This document shows, piece after piece, positions 55,740-64,000 of a DNA stretch of 64,000 nt. The notes beneath the pieces are model-generated. The model was not told the DNA's origin. It made no database searches and saw only the letters and a list, made by a program, of their open reading frames with translations. The translations under genes and the position numbers were made by a program. The stretch spans positions 1 through 64,000 of the forward strand of contig NZ_JAGSOH010000001.1 of assembly GCF_018139625.1 (NCBI RefSeq), read 5' to 3'. The stretch is from Actinospica acidithermotolerans. GTDB taxonomy: Bacteria; Actinomycetota; Actinomycetes; Streptomycetales; Catenulisporaceae. Within the stretch, counting starts at the first letter, position 1. Each line of letters opens with the position of its first letter.

Positions 55740-55960
55740 GATCTCGCCGTGGCCGCCGAGATCGAAATTCGCCGTGCTGTCGACGCTTTCGATGGCTCGG
55801 GCTTCGAACCAGACCAGTTCGGCGACTTCTTGGGCGCAAGACGGCCCCGTGTGCGTGCGCCGGAAGAGGCCAACGGGAACCGGTAGACCTTCGTGGTCTG
55901 TGAGTTGCCGATCTCGAAAACCGTATGGTCCAGTCTTGTCCACGCGCCGATCGGCCTGCC
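55740..55960 (-). pseudogene. possible decayed NUDIX-like gene
   Basis: Two minus-strand frames together give TVFEIGNSQTTKVYRFPL and, after a shift, SCAQEVAELVWFEARAIESV, the latter resembling the EIAELRWF motif of NUDIX hydrolases. The NUDIX box itself is not visible. A frameshift lies between them. The assignment is weak. Confidence 0.3.
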
Positions 55961-56082
55961 GGGGCTCCCGTTGCCCAGCAGCGTCCGAGAGCTTGAGGTT
56001 GCAGTCGTCGTTCCGGGAGCGTATTCGCCGAGCGGTCTGGGCCGACCTGAAGCGCCGCGCCCGGGGGCGAAGGACACAAGAG

Positions 56083-56118
56083 CTTCCGATGCGGCTTCCG
56101 ATGCGGCTTCCGACTCGG
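56083..56118. repeat. three 12-bp tandem repeats
   Basis: CTTCCGATGCGG occurs at 56083-56094 and 56095-56106, with an imperfect third copy at 56107-56118. It lies in non-coding debris. No function is suggested. Confidence 0.8.
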
Positions 56119-56558
56119 TGACCTCCCCGCCGCTCGAACCCTCGGCCCTGTGCGCGGCGGCGAACCATTGCGCGTGTTGGATGCTGGTCCTCCTCAGCAC
56201 CTCCACCAGTTCCTTGACGCGCTCGAGTCATTGCATCTGGAGCGGACGCAGTGGCCCGAGCGCACGAAACGCCACCTCCAGCCATTCGACCTGGCGCACC
56301 TCGAGCACGCGACCGATCTCCCTCATACGGACAAAACGCCGATCCCCGCGGCTTTTCCTAGATTCCCGGCAGAAGTCGTGTCAACCCGAGCGCAGTTCGC
56401 ACATCAGTCGCCTGTTTTCGCTGGTCAGCGATGGAGCGTCGGCCGCAGGCATCTAGGAGTTCTAGTCCTCCGGTCGTTCTGTGCCGTTCGTGCAATCGCT
56501 GGAACTGCGTGACCTGCACGCAAGAGGCTTGCGCGCAGGTCACAGGAGGGCGGCTTGC

Positions 56559-57581
56559 TCAGCTCTGCGTCAGGGCGATCAGCTGCGACGAGCCGTTGGG
56601 CATGCCGGCGATGTCGGCCGACGCGACTGGCACGGTGCTGTTGGGGGTCGGCAGTTGCGCCCAGCCCTGTTGCTGCCAGGAGCCGTTCGCGTTGCGCACG
56701 TCGTGGTAGATCTTGGTGCTATTGCCGACGGGAACGACGTCGACGAACTGCGAGGAGCCGTCGGGCATAGCGGTGATGGAGATTGCTGTCGAGCTCACCG
56801 GAGCGCCTATGCTCGCAAAGCCCTGGGGCTGCCAGGAGCCGTTCGCGTAGCGGATGCTGTGATACGCGGGCACGGTGGTGCTCGGCGTGATCGCGACGAT
56901 CTGTGCGGAGCCGTCGGGCATGCCCGCGATGTCTGCGCTCGTGAAGTAGACGTCCCTGGATATGACGTCGACAGCCACGACCTTCCAGCCCTGCCAGGAG
57001 CCATTGGCGAACCGGATGTTGTGCTTCAGAACGCCGCCGTAAACCCCGATCAATTCCGAGGATCCGTCGGGCATGCCGGTGATCTTCGCATCCGACACGA
57101 TGTAGGGGTCTGCGATTAGGCCCCAGCCGTGTGACTGCCAGGAGCCGTCGGCGTTGCGGATGTTGTGCCAGACGGCGCCGGTAGTGGTTTCCTCGACGAT
57201 CTGCGCGGAACCGTTGGGCATGCCTGCGATGTCGGCGTTCGTCACCGTGACGCCGGGCTGGTTCAGTGCGTCCCAGCCCTGCCAGGCGCCGGTGGCGGAG
57301 CGGATGTTGTGCTCGAGAACGCCGCTGGAGGTGACGCCGACGAACTGCGTGGAGCCATCGGGCATCGCGGTCTCGGAGACATGCTGGAACCCGGTGGAAC
57401 CGCCGGGGATTCCCCACCCCTGCGGTTGCCACGTGCCGTTGGCGTTGCGGACGTCGTGATACATCGTGCCGCCTGCCGTCGTCGACGCGGTTGCGTGAGC
57501 TGCGGCAGGCACCAAACCCATCACCGAAACCGCGAACGCAACCGCGGCAGCCCTTTGACGCTTGCGCAAGGAATCCCCCAC
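56559..57581 (-). CDS. secreted NGSWQ-repeat protein (beta-propeller-like)
   Basis: A 340-residue exported protein. The signal peptide is clear (MGDSLRKRQRAAAVAFAVSV, then MGLVPAAAHA). The rest is six or seven repeats of about 50 residues with the pattern HNIR-ANGSWQ--GW-----, A-I-GMPDGSSQ-V-V, which resemble tectonin or sialidase-like propeller blades. Similar repeats form the C-terminus of the 61172-63706 protein. Such modules bind sugars or cell surfaces; the ligand is unknown. The GTG start gives a proper signal peptide. It is convergent with nothing and lies just right of the decayed stretch. Confidence 0.85.
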   Translation of the reverse strand: MGDSLRKRQRAAAVAFAVSVMGLVPAAAHATASTTAGGTMYHDVRNANGTWQPQGWGIPGGSTGFQHVSETAMPDGSTQFVGVTSSGVLEHNIRSATGAWQGWDALNQPGVTVTNADIAGMPNGSAQIVEETTTGAVWHNIRNADGSWQSHGWGLIADPYIVSDAKITGMPDGSSELIGVYGGVLKHNIRFANGSWQGWKVVAVDVISRDVYFTSADIAGMPDGSAQIVAITPSTTVPAYHSIRYANGSWQPQGFASIGAPVSSTAISITAMPDGSSQFVDVVPVGNSTKIYHDVRNANGSWQQQGWAQLPTPNSTVPVASADIAGMPNGSSQLIALTQS

Positions 57582-57967
57582 TCGAAGAAGAGATACGTGC
57601 TCGGGCGCCGAAATCCACCGACGATCGTGGCGACGCCATACCCGCGAGCGACTCTAGTCAGCAGGCAAATCCCTGACTATGGAGACACCGTCACGGCATC
57701 GTCACAGAGATCGGCTCGTTGCGGGGCCTTTGGGTCACCTCCCGGCAGTCCCACCGTCCGGCGTTGAAGCACGCTGTCTCGCGATGCTGCGCATGCTGGA
57801 GCAGAGCCCACCTGTGCCATTACCGGCGTGATCACATGTCGACAGCAGGGTCGGCGCGTTCCCGTCTGCTGCAGGCGGCTGCTGGCCAGCCCTATATGCA
57901 GAGCGGCGCCCGGACGACCGTCCGGGCACCGCTTCGATCTGCCTTTTGGGAAATGAGCCGCTACATA
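57582..57967. other. intergenic stretch between two secreted-protein genes
   Basis: About 385 bases with no supported gene. It should hold the promoter of the NGSWQ-repeat gene (leftward) and the terminator of the 57968-60754 gene. No clear element could be assigned. Confidence 0.45.
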
Positions 57968-60754
57968 TCAGCTGTTCTCAAATACCCCGAAGGCGTCGAT
58001 GATGACCTGGGTGCTTCCGCTCCCGCCGAAGTAGAGCCCGATATCGTAGCTGCTGTTCTTCGAGTCGTACGTTATTCCGGGCGGGACGATCACGAGGTTG
58101 GGCACTGTCTGTCCCTTCCCGAAGTTGAGGTTCGACGTCGACGGGAGTAGTCCCGGGTCGGCGTTGTCGAAGGGGTAGACGGCCAGGAAGCCGCCGCCCG
58201 TCGGCTGGGTCACGGTCGCGTTGAGCACTGCGGCGGTGATGTACGCGTTCTGGGTGAGCGGGAGATACCCGACCGTGTCGGCCGGTAGGGGCCCGCCGCC
58301 CTTGCGTGTGTCGAGGATGCGCTCAGGGACTGACAGCGGGAGATATCCGCCGTAGCCGCCAGCGGCGGTGAAGTAGCCGAACACGTCTGCCACCAGATCG
58401 ACGGACCCGCTGCTGTTGTTGTGGAACACGACCTCGCCTGAGGCGCCGAGCGGGACCATCGCCATGTTCGCCACGGTCTCGCCCGCGGAGAAGTTCAGGT
58501 TCGAGACGGTCGGCAGAGACTCGCCGGCCGGGTAGGCGGTGAGTACACCGCCTCGCGCCGTGTTCGTCACCGTGAGGTTCAACGCGGCCGCGGTCACCCC
58601 GGACGAGGGGATCTCGGTGAGGTTGGCGCCCTCGATCTTCAGTGTCAGGTTGCCGTTTGCCGGGATCTTCGCCACGGTCGCCGTGCCGATCGCCTTGCGG
58701 GTGTCCAAGACCCGGATCGGCGTGATCGCCACGTACTCGTCGGCGACCTGCTGCATGAAGTAGCCGGAGACGTCCGCGACGACCTGGGTCGTGCCGCTCG
58801 CGGCGTTGTAGAAGTCGACGACCCCGTTCGGACCGACCGGTGCGACGACTAGATTGGGGACGGTCTCCCCTGCCCCGAAGTTCAGGTTCGATGTGCTGGG
58901 AGCGGCAGCGGACGCCCCGCTGGCGGTTTCATCCCCGTAGACGGTGAGATGGCCGCCTGCACTCGGCTGGGTCACGGTGACGTTCAAGATGACCGCCGTG
59001 ATGCCCGACGGAATCGTCGAACCCTTCGTGCCGGCGCCGACCACCTTCAGCTTCAGTGTGCCGTTCGAGGCTACGGCAGCCTTGGCTGCGCCCAGCCCTA
59101 TACGGGTATCGAGAAGGCGGACCGGGCCGTACGGCGTGTATTCCGAGCCTGCAGTCTTCACTCCGGACACCGAGTTCGAAGCGAGATCGTTCTTGCCATC
59201 GGTGGCGTTGGCCGTGATGCTGTACGTGCCTGGGTCGCTGTAGGTGTGCTGAACCGTCCCGGTGCCTGTCGCGTTGAATGACTCCGACTGGCTTTCGCCG
59301 TCGCCCCAGTAGATGGCCATTCCCTCGCTTGGACTGGTAAGTGTGGTGTCGCCGGTGACCGTATAGGTGAGCGTCACGGAGAACGCGCCGGAGTCCACGA
59401 CTGAGAACGCGACGGCCAGGTTGGGGTTCGGCCCGGTGAACTGAACAGCGCCGCGCGTGTTGTACGGCGAGACTCCGTAGTAGTCCGAACTCAGGGCGCC
59501 CGGCGCGCTCGCGTTCGCTGTGCCGTCGACAGGCGTCTCATTCGTCGGAACGATCCCAAGCGGAAAATTGCCGTCGGGGAATCGCATGTACGAGCCATCG
59601 AACGTTGAGAACTCGTCGAGATCGTGTGCTCCTTGGCTGGACGCCGCCTCGAACGCTGCGATAGTGCCGAAGCTCGTACCTTCCCAGCTGTACGGGTCGT
59701 TCGCCTCCGTCGGCTGCGGATCGAAGTAGTTGTAATCACTGGTGGTTCCGGCGGAAGCCGAAGTGGCGACAGTGATGTTCGGGGCCCAGCCGTACCCGTT
59801 CTTCAGACAGTAACTCTCGTCGATGATGCGGGGGGACTGCGGAGCCACTTCGACGACGTTGTTCTCGATCGAGACACCGCTCGACGCACCCTCGATGTCG
59901 ACGGCTCCCGCGCAGCTCGGCAAGATCGTGTTGCCGACGATATCGAGGCCCGCGACCCCCGTCGCGACGATCGGCAGATTACTGATCACATTGCTCGCCA
60001 GATCGACATTCTTCGCACCGGCCGCGATATCCACCGCCGTCAGGCCGGTGCCCCAGCCTTTGGTGTCCAGAAAACTGCGGCTGATGGTGACGTTGCTGGA
60101 AGCGCCGTCGATGGAGACCCCGTTGCCGGGGTAGGTGCTCCCGCCGATGAAGTCGGAGTCCAGTGTGATGCCGGAGGAATTCTCGATCACGACAGCGGCG
60201 GGATTCCCGGACGACATGATCATATTGCTGATCTTCACGTCGGACGCGCCGTCCAGCGTCAGCTGGTCGACCCACGAGGTATCTGTGGTGCCGACGAGTG
60301 TCAGTCCGGACGTCGTGATCGTTACCGCAGGTGAGCCAGTCCCGCTGTGGACGGATCCGACGTCGATCGTGTCGCCGGAGGCGGCAGCGTTGACCGCGTC
60401 CTGGAGACTGCAGTACGGACTCGCCTCGGTACCATTGCCGGTCTCCGTGGAACACGACGAGCCCGACAGCGAGTAAATGGTCGTGCCAGATCCAGTCGTC
60501 GCGACAGTCCGTGAGACTGCGGACATGTCGGCTGCCACCGACTTTTGCAGCCGGAAGGATTTTCCTGCCGGAGTGCTGTAGGTCTTGAACCCGGCAGCTT
60601 CCGCCAGAGAGGTCACTGCGGCGGTCTTGGCCGGGCTCAACTGCTTCGCTCCGGCCGAGGGCGATGGTGTCACAGCCTCGGCGGCGATGGGTGCGAGTGC
60701 GACGGCAACGGATCCGGCCAGCGCAGCGGGTATCAAGAATCGGCGGCGCAGCAC
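57968..60754 (-). CDS. secreted parallel beta-helix protein with PKD-like and LLDTR wall-protein repeats
   Basis: A 928-residue exported protein starting at the GTG at 60754, preceded by GGGGAGGGA. The signal peptide is MLRRRFLIPAALAGSVAVAL with APIAAEA. Residues about 110-370 are right-handed parallel beta-helix (GNGTEASPYCSLQDAVNAAA, VDIEGASSGVSIENNVVEV). A PKD-like domain follows (GTVQHTYSDPGTYSITANA). The last 350 residues contain three repeats of the form RLLDTRIGLG...TSNLNFGAGETVPNLVVAP...VVADVSGYF, known from actinobacterial cell-wall hydrolases and surface proteins. A role in wall or polysaccharide binding is likely; an enzymatic site is not evident. Confidence 0.85.
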   Translation of the reverse strand: MLRRRFLIPAALAGSVAVALAPIAAEAVTPSPSAGAKQLSPAKTAAVTSLAEAAGFKTYSTPAGKSFRLQKSVAADMSAVSRTVATTGSGTTIYSLSGSSCSTETGNGTEASPYCSLQDAVNAAASGDTIDVGSVHSGTGSPAVTITTSGLTLVGTTDTSWVDQLTLDGASDVKISNMIMSSGNPAAVVIENSSGITLDSDFIGGSTYPGNGVSIDGASSNVTISRSFLDTKGWGTGLTAVDIAAGAKNVDLASNVISNLPIVATGVAGLDIVGNTILPSCAGAVDIEGASSGVSIENNVVEVAPQSPRIIDESYCLKNGYGWAPNITVATSASAGTTSDYNYFDPQPTEANDPYSWEGTSFGTIAAFEAASSQGAHDLDEFSTFDGSYMRFPDGNFPLGIVPTNETPVDGTANASAPGALSSDYYGVSPYNTRGAVQFTGPNPNLAVAFSVVDSGAFSVTLTYTVTGDTTLTSPSEGMAIYWGDGESQSESFNATGTGTVQHTYSDPGTYSITANATDGKNDLASNSVSGVKTAGSEYTPYGPVRLLDTRIGLGAAKAAVASNGTLKLKVVGAGTKGSTIPSGITAVILNVTVTQPSAGGHLTVYGDETASGASAAAPSTSNLNFGAGETVPNLVVAPVGPNGVVDFYNAASGTTQVVADVSGYFMQQVADEYVAITPIRVLDTRKAIGTATVAKIPANGNLTLKIEGANLTEIPSSGVTAAALNLTVTNTARGGVLTAYPAGESLPTVSNLNFSAGETVANMAMVPLGASGEVVFHNNSSGSVDLVADVFGYFTAAGGYGGYLPLSVPERILDTRKGGGPLPADTVGYLPLTQNAYITAAVLNATVTQPTGGGFLAVYPFDNADPGLLPSTSNLNFGKGQTVPNLVIVPPGITYDSKNSSYDIGLYFGGSGSTQVIIDAFGVFENS

Positions 60755-61171
60755 CGTGTCCCTCCCCAGGGTTCTCCGCGGACAGCTCGCGGAGCATTGA
60801 GAACTAAGGCAGTCGAAGCTACTGCTCATGAGAGTGCCGTTCAACTGCCGTCACAGTTCTGGAACGTACGTGCCGGCCTTCGGGAGGGACCAAGTACCGT
60901 CTACGGCGCGCCCTCGTGGCGGCGGTTTCGGTAGTGGCCCGCACTCGACGGCCATGACTGGCTTTGCGCACTCTCCCGCAGGTCGCCAGCAGCGCCACCT
61001 GCATCTGTAAGCCTGCGAGTGTAACAACTGGTACACGACGTCCGCTGGCCTCTACGTCGCGTCGCCGAGCGCGCGTATTGTCGCTGCTTGGGTCTCGTGA
61101 GAGATCTTCATGAAGGATCTTCCTGCGAGGGATCCTCATGGCGGGGCATCGGAAATCAGAGGTGGGGGGAC
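60755..61171. other. divergent intergenic region between two surface-protein genes
   Basis: About 420 bases with no supported gene. It separates two divergently transcribed secreted-protein genes and probably holds both promoters. GAGAGATCTTCATGAAGGATCTTC near 61098-61121 contains a small dyad (AAGATC/GATCTT). Confidence 0.4.
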
Positions 61172-63706
61172 ATGCGTCCTCGTGTTGTCGCCGTGTCCGC
61201 GGCGACGCTTCTCGCGGCTGCCTCCGTGGCGCCGGGGACGGCGCAGGCGGCCGGGCAGAACGCGCTCTACGTCAACGGCGGCAGCTCGGCCTGCACGGAC
61301 TCCGGGCCCGGGACGTTGGCCGCGCCGTTCTGCTCCATCCAGGCGGCGGCCGATGTGGCGAATCCGGGCGACGTCGTCGTCATCTCGGGTGGCACGTACG
61401 CGTCCGGGGTCACGATCACGCGCTCCGGTACCGCGTCGGCTCCGATCGTCTTCACCGGTGCGGCGCGGGTCACGACGATCGGCGAGGGGTCCACCGCCTC
61501 GTCCGAGTTCACGCTCTCGGGTGCGAGCTATGTCGAGATCGAGAACCTTGAGATCTACAGCGGCTCGTCCGCCGCGGTGACCGTCAACGGCGGCGCCGAT
61601 GACACCTTCGCAAAGGACGTGTTCACCAGCGTTGCCGGGCCGAATACGGGTGGGCCGACTGCGTTGCACGTCACGGGCGGTGCGTCGGGTGTGACCCTCC
61701 AGGATTCCACGGTCTACGACGGAATCGCGGTGGACGGCGGCTCGACCGGGACGGTGGTGACCACGAACGTGGTCGAGGGCGCGGACAGTACACCGATCTC
61801 CGTACAGGGGGCGAAGAACACCGCCATCACCAGCAACACGGTCGAGGGCTGCAGCCCGGGAATCGCGGTCACGGGTTCGTCGGCCGGCACGAGTATCGAG
61901 AACAACGTCGTCACGGTCCTCGAGGATTCGCGCTGCCCGGCCGCCTCCGCGCAGTACGGCGTGCAGGTCGATGCGAGTTCGGCAGCCGGCACGACGCTGG
62001 ACTACAACGACGTCTATGGCGGAAGCAGCGGGACGGCCTATTCCTGGGGCGGTACCGCCTACCCCACCGCCGCGGGGCTGTTCTCCGCTGTGGCGCAGGG
62101 CAAGCACGACTACAACGGCGCCGACGGCGGTGAGCTCGCCGAGGGCTCGCCGGTCATCAACTCCGCCGACTCCGCCGCGATCGGCGAGCAGCCGTTCGAC
62201 GTCAACGGCGATCCGCGCGTGATCGACCCGCTGGTCACGCCGACCGGCGCCGGGCCGTACAACTACTACGACCGGGGTGCGACCCAGTTCCAGGACCCGT
62301 ACACGGCGACCGCGAACAGCTCGTACACGCTGTCGGCGACCAAGATCCCGCTTGGCGCGACGGTCACCGCGCATGCCGTTCTCGCCGACACCTGGGGCGA
62401 CAGCTTCACTTCGTACGAGTTCCTTTTCGGCGGCAGCGCGCAGCCCGTCGTGAGCTCCACGCCGACGGAAACCTTCACCCCGACCACCGCCACGACCTAC
62501 TGGACCGCCGTTCTCGCCGCGACCGCGGGCAGTTCCACGTACCACCAGCTCTCCGGGGTCGCCGACCAGTACGTCTCCGTCGTCGCACCGCAGCCGCTGG
62601 TAGCGGCCGAGGCTCTGACGGCTAGCGGCGAACTCGGCGTCATCGCCACCGACTACGGCACGACGGACGCGTGGAACATCTCCAGTGCCACGTTCGACTT
62701 CGGTGACGGCACGAAGCCCGAGACGGTCGCGGACCTCGCCCAGGCGCAGCACACCTACGCCAAGCCGGGTACGTACACGATCACCGAGACGGTCACAGAC
62801 GCGGGCGGGAACTCGGCGACGACGTCCTCGAAGTTCGCAACCGCCGAACCCCAGCCCGGCACGCTGGGTTCCGTCGTGAACGGAGGCGGAGTCCCGGCCG
62901 GATCCACCGGCATCGCGCAAGCCGCCATCGGCGGCGCCGGCTCAGGCGCAGAGATCCTCGCGGCCACCACCAGCGGGCAGGCCGAGTTCTCCAGCAGTGA
63001 CTTCAACGCCGTCTGGCAGCCCTGGCAGACCCTGAGCCAGCCGGGCGTGACGGTGAAGTGGGTCGGCCTCGCGGGCATGCCGAACGGCTCCACGCAGCTG
63101 ATCGAGGTCACCTCCGCGGGCAGACTGCTGCACACGATCCGCAACGCGAACGGGACGTGGCAGTCCAGCGGCTGGGGCAGCCCCGCCGGATCCACCGGAT
63201 TCGCGCACGCGGCGATCACGGCCATGCCCGACGGATCCGCGCAACTCGTCGCGGTCACCACGTCCGGCGTGTTGATGCACAACATCCGCTTCGCCAACGG
63301 CTCCTGGCAGGGTTGGCGCGCGCTCAGCCAGCCCGGCACGACGATCATCGACGCGAGTATCGCCGGCAAGCCCGATGGCTCCTCCCAGATCGTGGAGGTC
63401 ACCTCCGGCCGTGTCATGAAGCACACGATTCGCTTCTCCAACGGGTCGTGGCAGAAGCAGGGCTGGGGCTCGCCGGCCGGGGCCACCGACATCGTCCAGG
63501 CCTCCATCGCCACCGTCGGCGCCGGGTCCACGGCGATCGCGGTGACCAAGGCCGACGGCACCGGCGAGACCACCTATCGGAACTGGGACGGCTCGTGGAC
63601 CGGATGGCAGCAGGCTGACATATCCCCCGCGCCCTCGATCACCGACTTCGAAGCCGGCTGGGTTCCGAACGAGAACGTCCTCTTCATCGCCGTTTCCGGC
63701 GGCTGA
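61172..63706 (+). CDS. secreted beta-helix protein with PKD-like and NGSWQ repeats
   Basis: An 844-residue exported protein from the ATG at 61172, with a GGTGGGGGGA site. The signal peptide is MRPRVVAVSAATLLAAASVA ending AQA. Residues about 30-400 are parallel beta-helix (GPGTLAAPFCSIQAAADVAN, VEGADSTPISVQGAKNTAI). Two PKD-like domains follow (ATFDFGDGTKPETVADLAQA, QHTYAKPGTYTITETVTD). The last 250 residues carry NGSWQ propeller repeats (LLHTIRNANGTWQSSGWGSP), near-identical in pattern to the 56559-57581 protein. It is a modular surface or exoprotein; a paralogue starts 35 bases downstream. Confidence 0.87.
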   Translation: MRPRVVAVSAATLLAAASVAPGTAQAAGQNALYVNGGSSACTDSGPGTLAAPFCSIQAAADVANPGDVVVISGGTYASGVTITRSGTASAPIVFTGAARVTTIGEGSTASSEFTLSGASYVEIENLEIYSGSSAAVTVNGGADDTFAKDVFTSVAGPNTGGPTALHVTGGASGVTLQDSTVYDGIAVDGGSTGTVVTTNVVEGADSTPISVQGAKNTAITSNTVEGCSPGIAVTGSSAGTSIENNVVTVLEDSRCPAASAQYGVQVDASSAAGTTLDYNDVYGGSSGTAYSWGGTAYPTAAGLFSAVAQGKHDYNGADGGELAEGSPVINSADSAAIGEQPFDVNGDPRVIDPLVTPTGAGPYNYYDRGATQFQDPYTATANSSYTLSATKIPLGATVTAHAVLADTWGDSFTSYEFLFGGSAQPVVSSTPTETFTPTTATTYWTAVLAATAGSSTYHQLSGVADQYVSVVAPQPLVAAEALTASGELGVIATDYGTTDAWNISSATFDFGDGTKPETVADLAQAQHTYAKPGTYTITETVTDAGGNSATTSSKFATAEPQPGTLGSVVNGGGVPAGSTGIAQAAIGGAGSGAEILAATTSGQAEFSSSDFNAVWQPWQTLSQPGVTVKWVGLAGMPNGSTQLIEVTSAGRLLHTIRNANGTWQSSGWGSPAGSTGFAHAAITAMPDGSAQLVAVTTSGVLMHNIRFANGSWQGWRALSQPGTTIIDASIAGKPDGSSQIVEVTSGRVMKHTIRFSNGSWQKQGWGSPAGATDIVQASIATVGAGSTAIAVTKADGTGETTYRNWDGSWTGWQQADISPAPSITDFEAGWVPNENVLFIAVSGG

Positions 63707-63741
63707 GCCGACCACCAGACCAGGAATACGAGGTGGGGGAC

Positions 63742-64000
63742 ATGCGTCCTCGCGTCGTCGCCACGTCCACGGCGACACTCATCGCCGCGGCCTCGCTCTC
63801 GCCGATGGCGGCGCAGGCGGCCGGGCAGAACACGATCTTCGTCAACAGTTCCAGTTCGGCATGCACCGACTCGGGCACCGGGACTGTCGCGGCCCCGTAC
63901 TGCACGCTCCAGGCGGCCGCCGACGCGGCGAATCCCGGTGACGTCGTGAACGTGGCGCAGGGTACGTACGCGCCCGCCACGATCACCCGCTCCGGCACCG
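63742..64000 (+). CDS. tandem paralogue of the beta-helix protein, cut by the window end
   Basis: The start (MRPRVVATSTATLIAAASLS, ending AQA signal peptide) and the mature SGTGTVAAPYCTLQAAADAA closely match the gene at 61172. The same site (GGTGGGGGAC before the ATG) is present. Only 86 codons are visible. The close similarity and adjacency indicate a recent tandem duplication. Confidence 0.85.
   Translation, partial: MRPRVVATSTATLIAAASLSPMAAQAAGQNTIFVNSSSSACTDSGTGTVAAPYCTLQAAADAANPGDVVNVAQGTYAPATITRSGT

Larger units (their letters stand above)
55283..56558. other. decayed stretch right of the island
   Basis: No intact gene is supported over about 1.3 kb. Coding traces are an IstA-like piece (55500-55640), a NUDIX-like piece (55740-55960) and a short minus-strand frame at 56228-56326 (MREIGRVLEVRQVEWLEVAF). 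Interrupting frameshifts and stops suggest old gene debris. A 12-bp tandem repeat lies at 56083-56118. Confidence 0.5.

Noticed and set aside
56228-56326. 32-residue minus-strand frame MREIGRVLEVRQVEW
   Set aside because: Too short and isolated in decayed DNA to claim as a gene.

Overview
The window is high-GC actinobacterial DNA, most likely from a Streptomyces-like or Catenulispora-like organism. Supporting signs are frequent GTG starts, many GTGA/ATGA gene overlaps, a WhiJ-type regulator with a DUF397 partner, a DUF4365 protein and a Wadjet operon of the actinobacterial TIGR02677-80 type. It opens with an intact tRNA-Lys (anticodon TTT, 10-82). The last 45 bp of that tRNA are repeated exactly at 55238-55282, so about 55.2 kb looks like a genomic island integrated into tRNA-Lys.

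The island is packed with defence and toxin-antitoxin genes. From left to right: an inositol-monophosphatase-like gene coupled to an unknown gene (473-2598); a complete class 1 DISARM operon on the minus strand, drmD-drmMI-drmA-drmB-drmC (2616-16405); a divergent UvrD-type helicase with a RelE-like N-terminus (16508-18658); an unknown gene coupled to a DUF4365 gene (18675-20326); a tyrosine recombinase (20550-22148); a HEAT-repeat protein; and a replication-relaxation protein followed by a gene-free stretch with a perfect 29-bp inverted repeat. Next come a HIT hydrolase, a WhiJ-like regulatory group (28137-30205), small HTH/coiled-coil genes, two SUKH-like genes flanking a GmrSD-like DUF262/DUF1524 nuclease with an alkyltransferase-like tail, a WXG100-type trio (36051-38056), a decayed AbiE system beside a second AbiEii-like pair (38208-40695), an insertion-sequence remnant (40857-42631), a PQQ-propeller protein, a DUF234 ATPase, a type II Wadjet operon with a frameshifted jetD (45818-54224), and VapBC next to the right att site.

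No conjugation ATPase, replication initiator, prophage structural gene or CRISPR array was seen. The island therefore looks like an accreted, probably not self-transmissible, defence island. The integrase lies about 20 kb inside rather than beside an att site, which suggests a composite origin.

Beyond attR (55283-64000) lies a decayed stretch and then a cluster of secreted repeat proteins. One consists only of NGSWQ-type repeats. One is a parallel beta-helix with a PKD-like domain and three LLDTR-type wall-protein repeats. One is a beta-helix with a PKD-like domain and NGSWQ repeats. A tandem paralogue of the last is cut by the window edge. These look like chromosomal surface or exoprotein genes sharing interchangeable modules.
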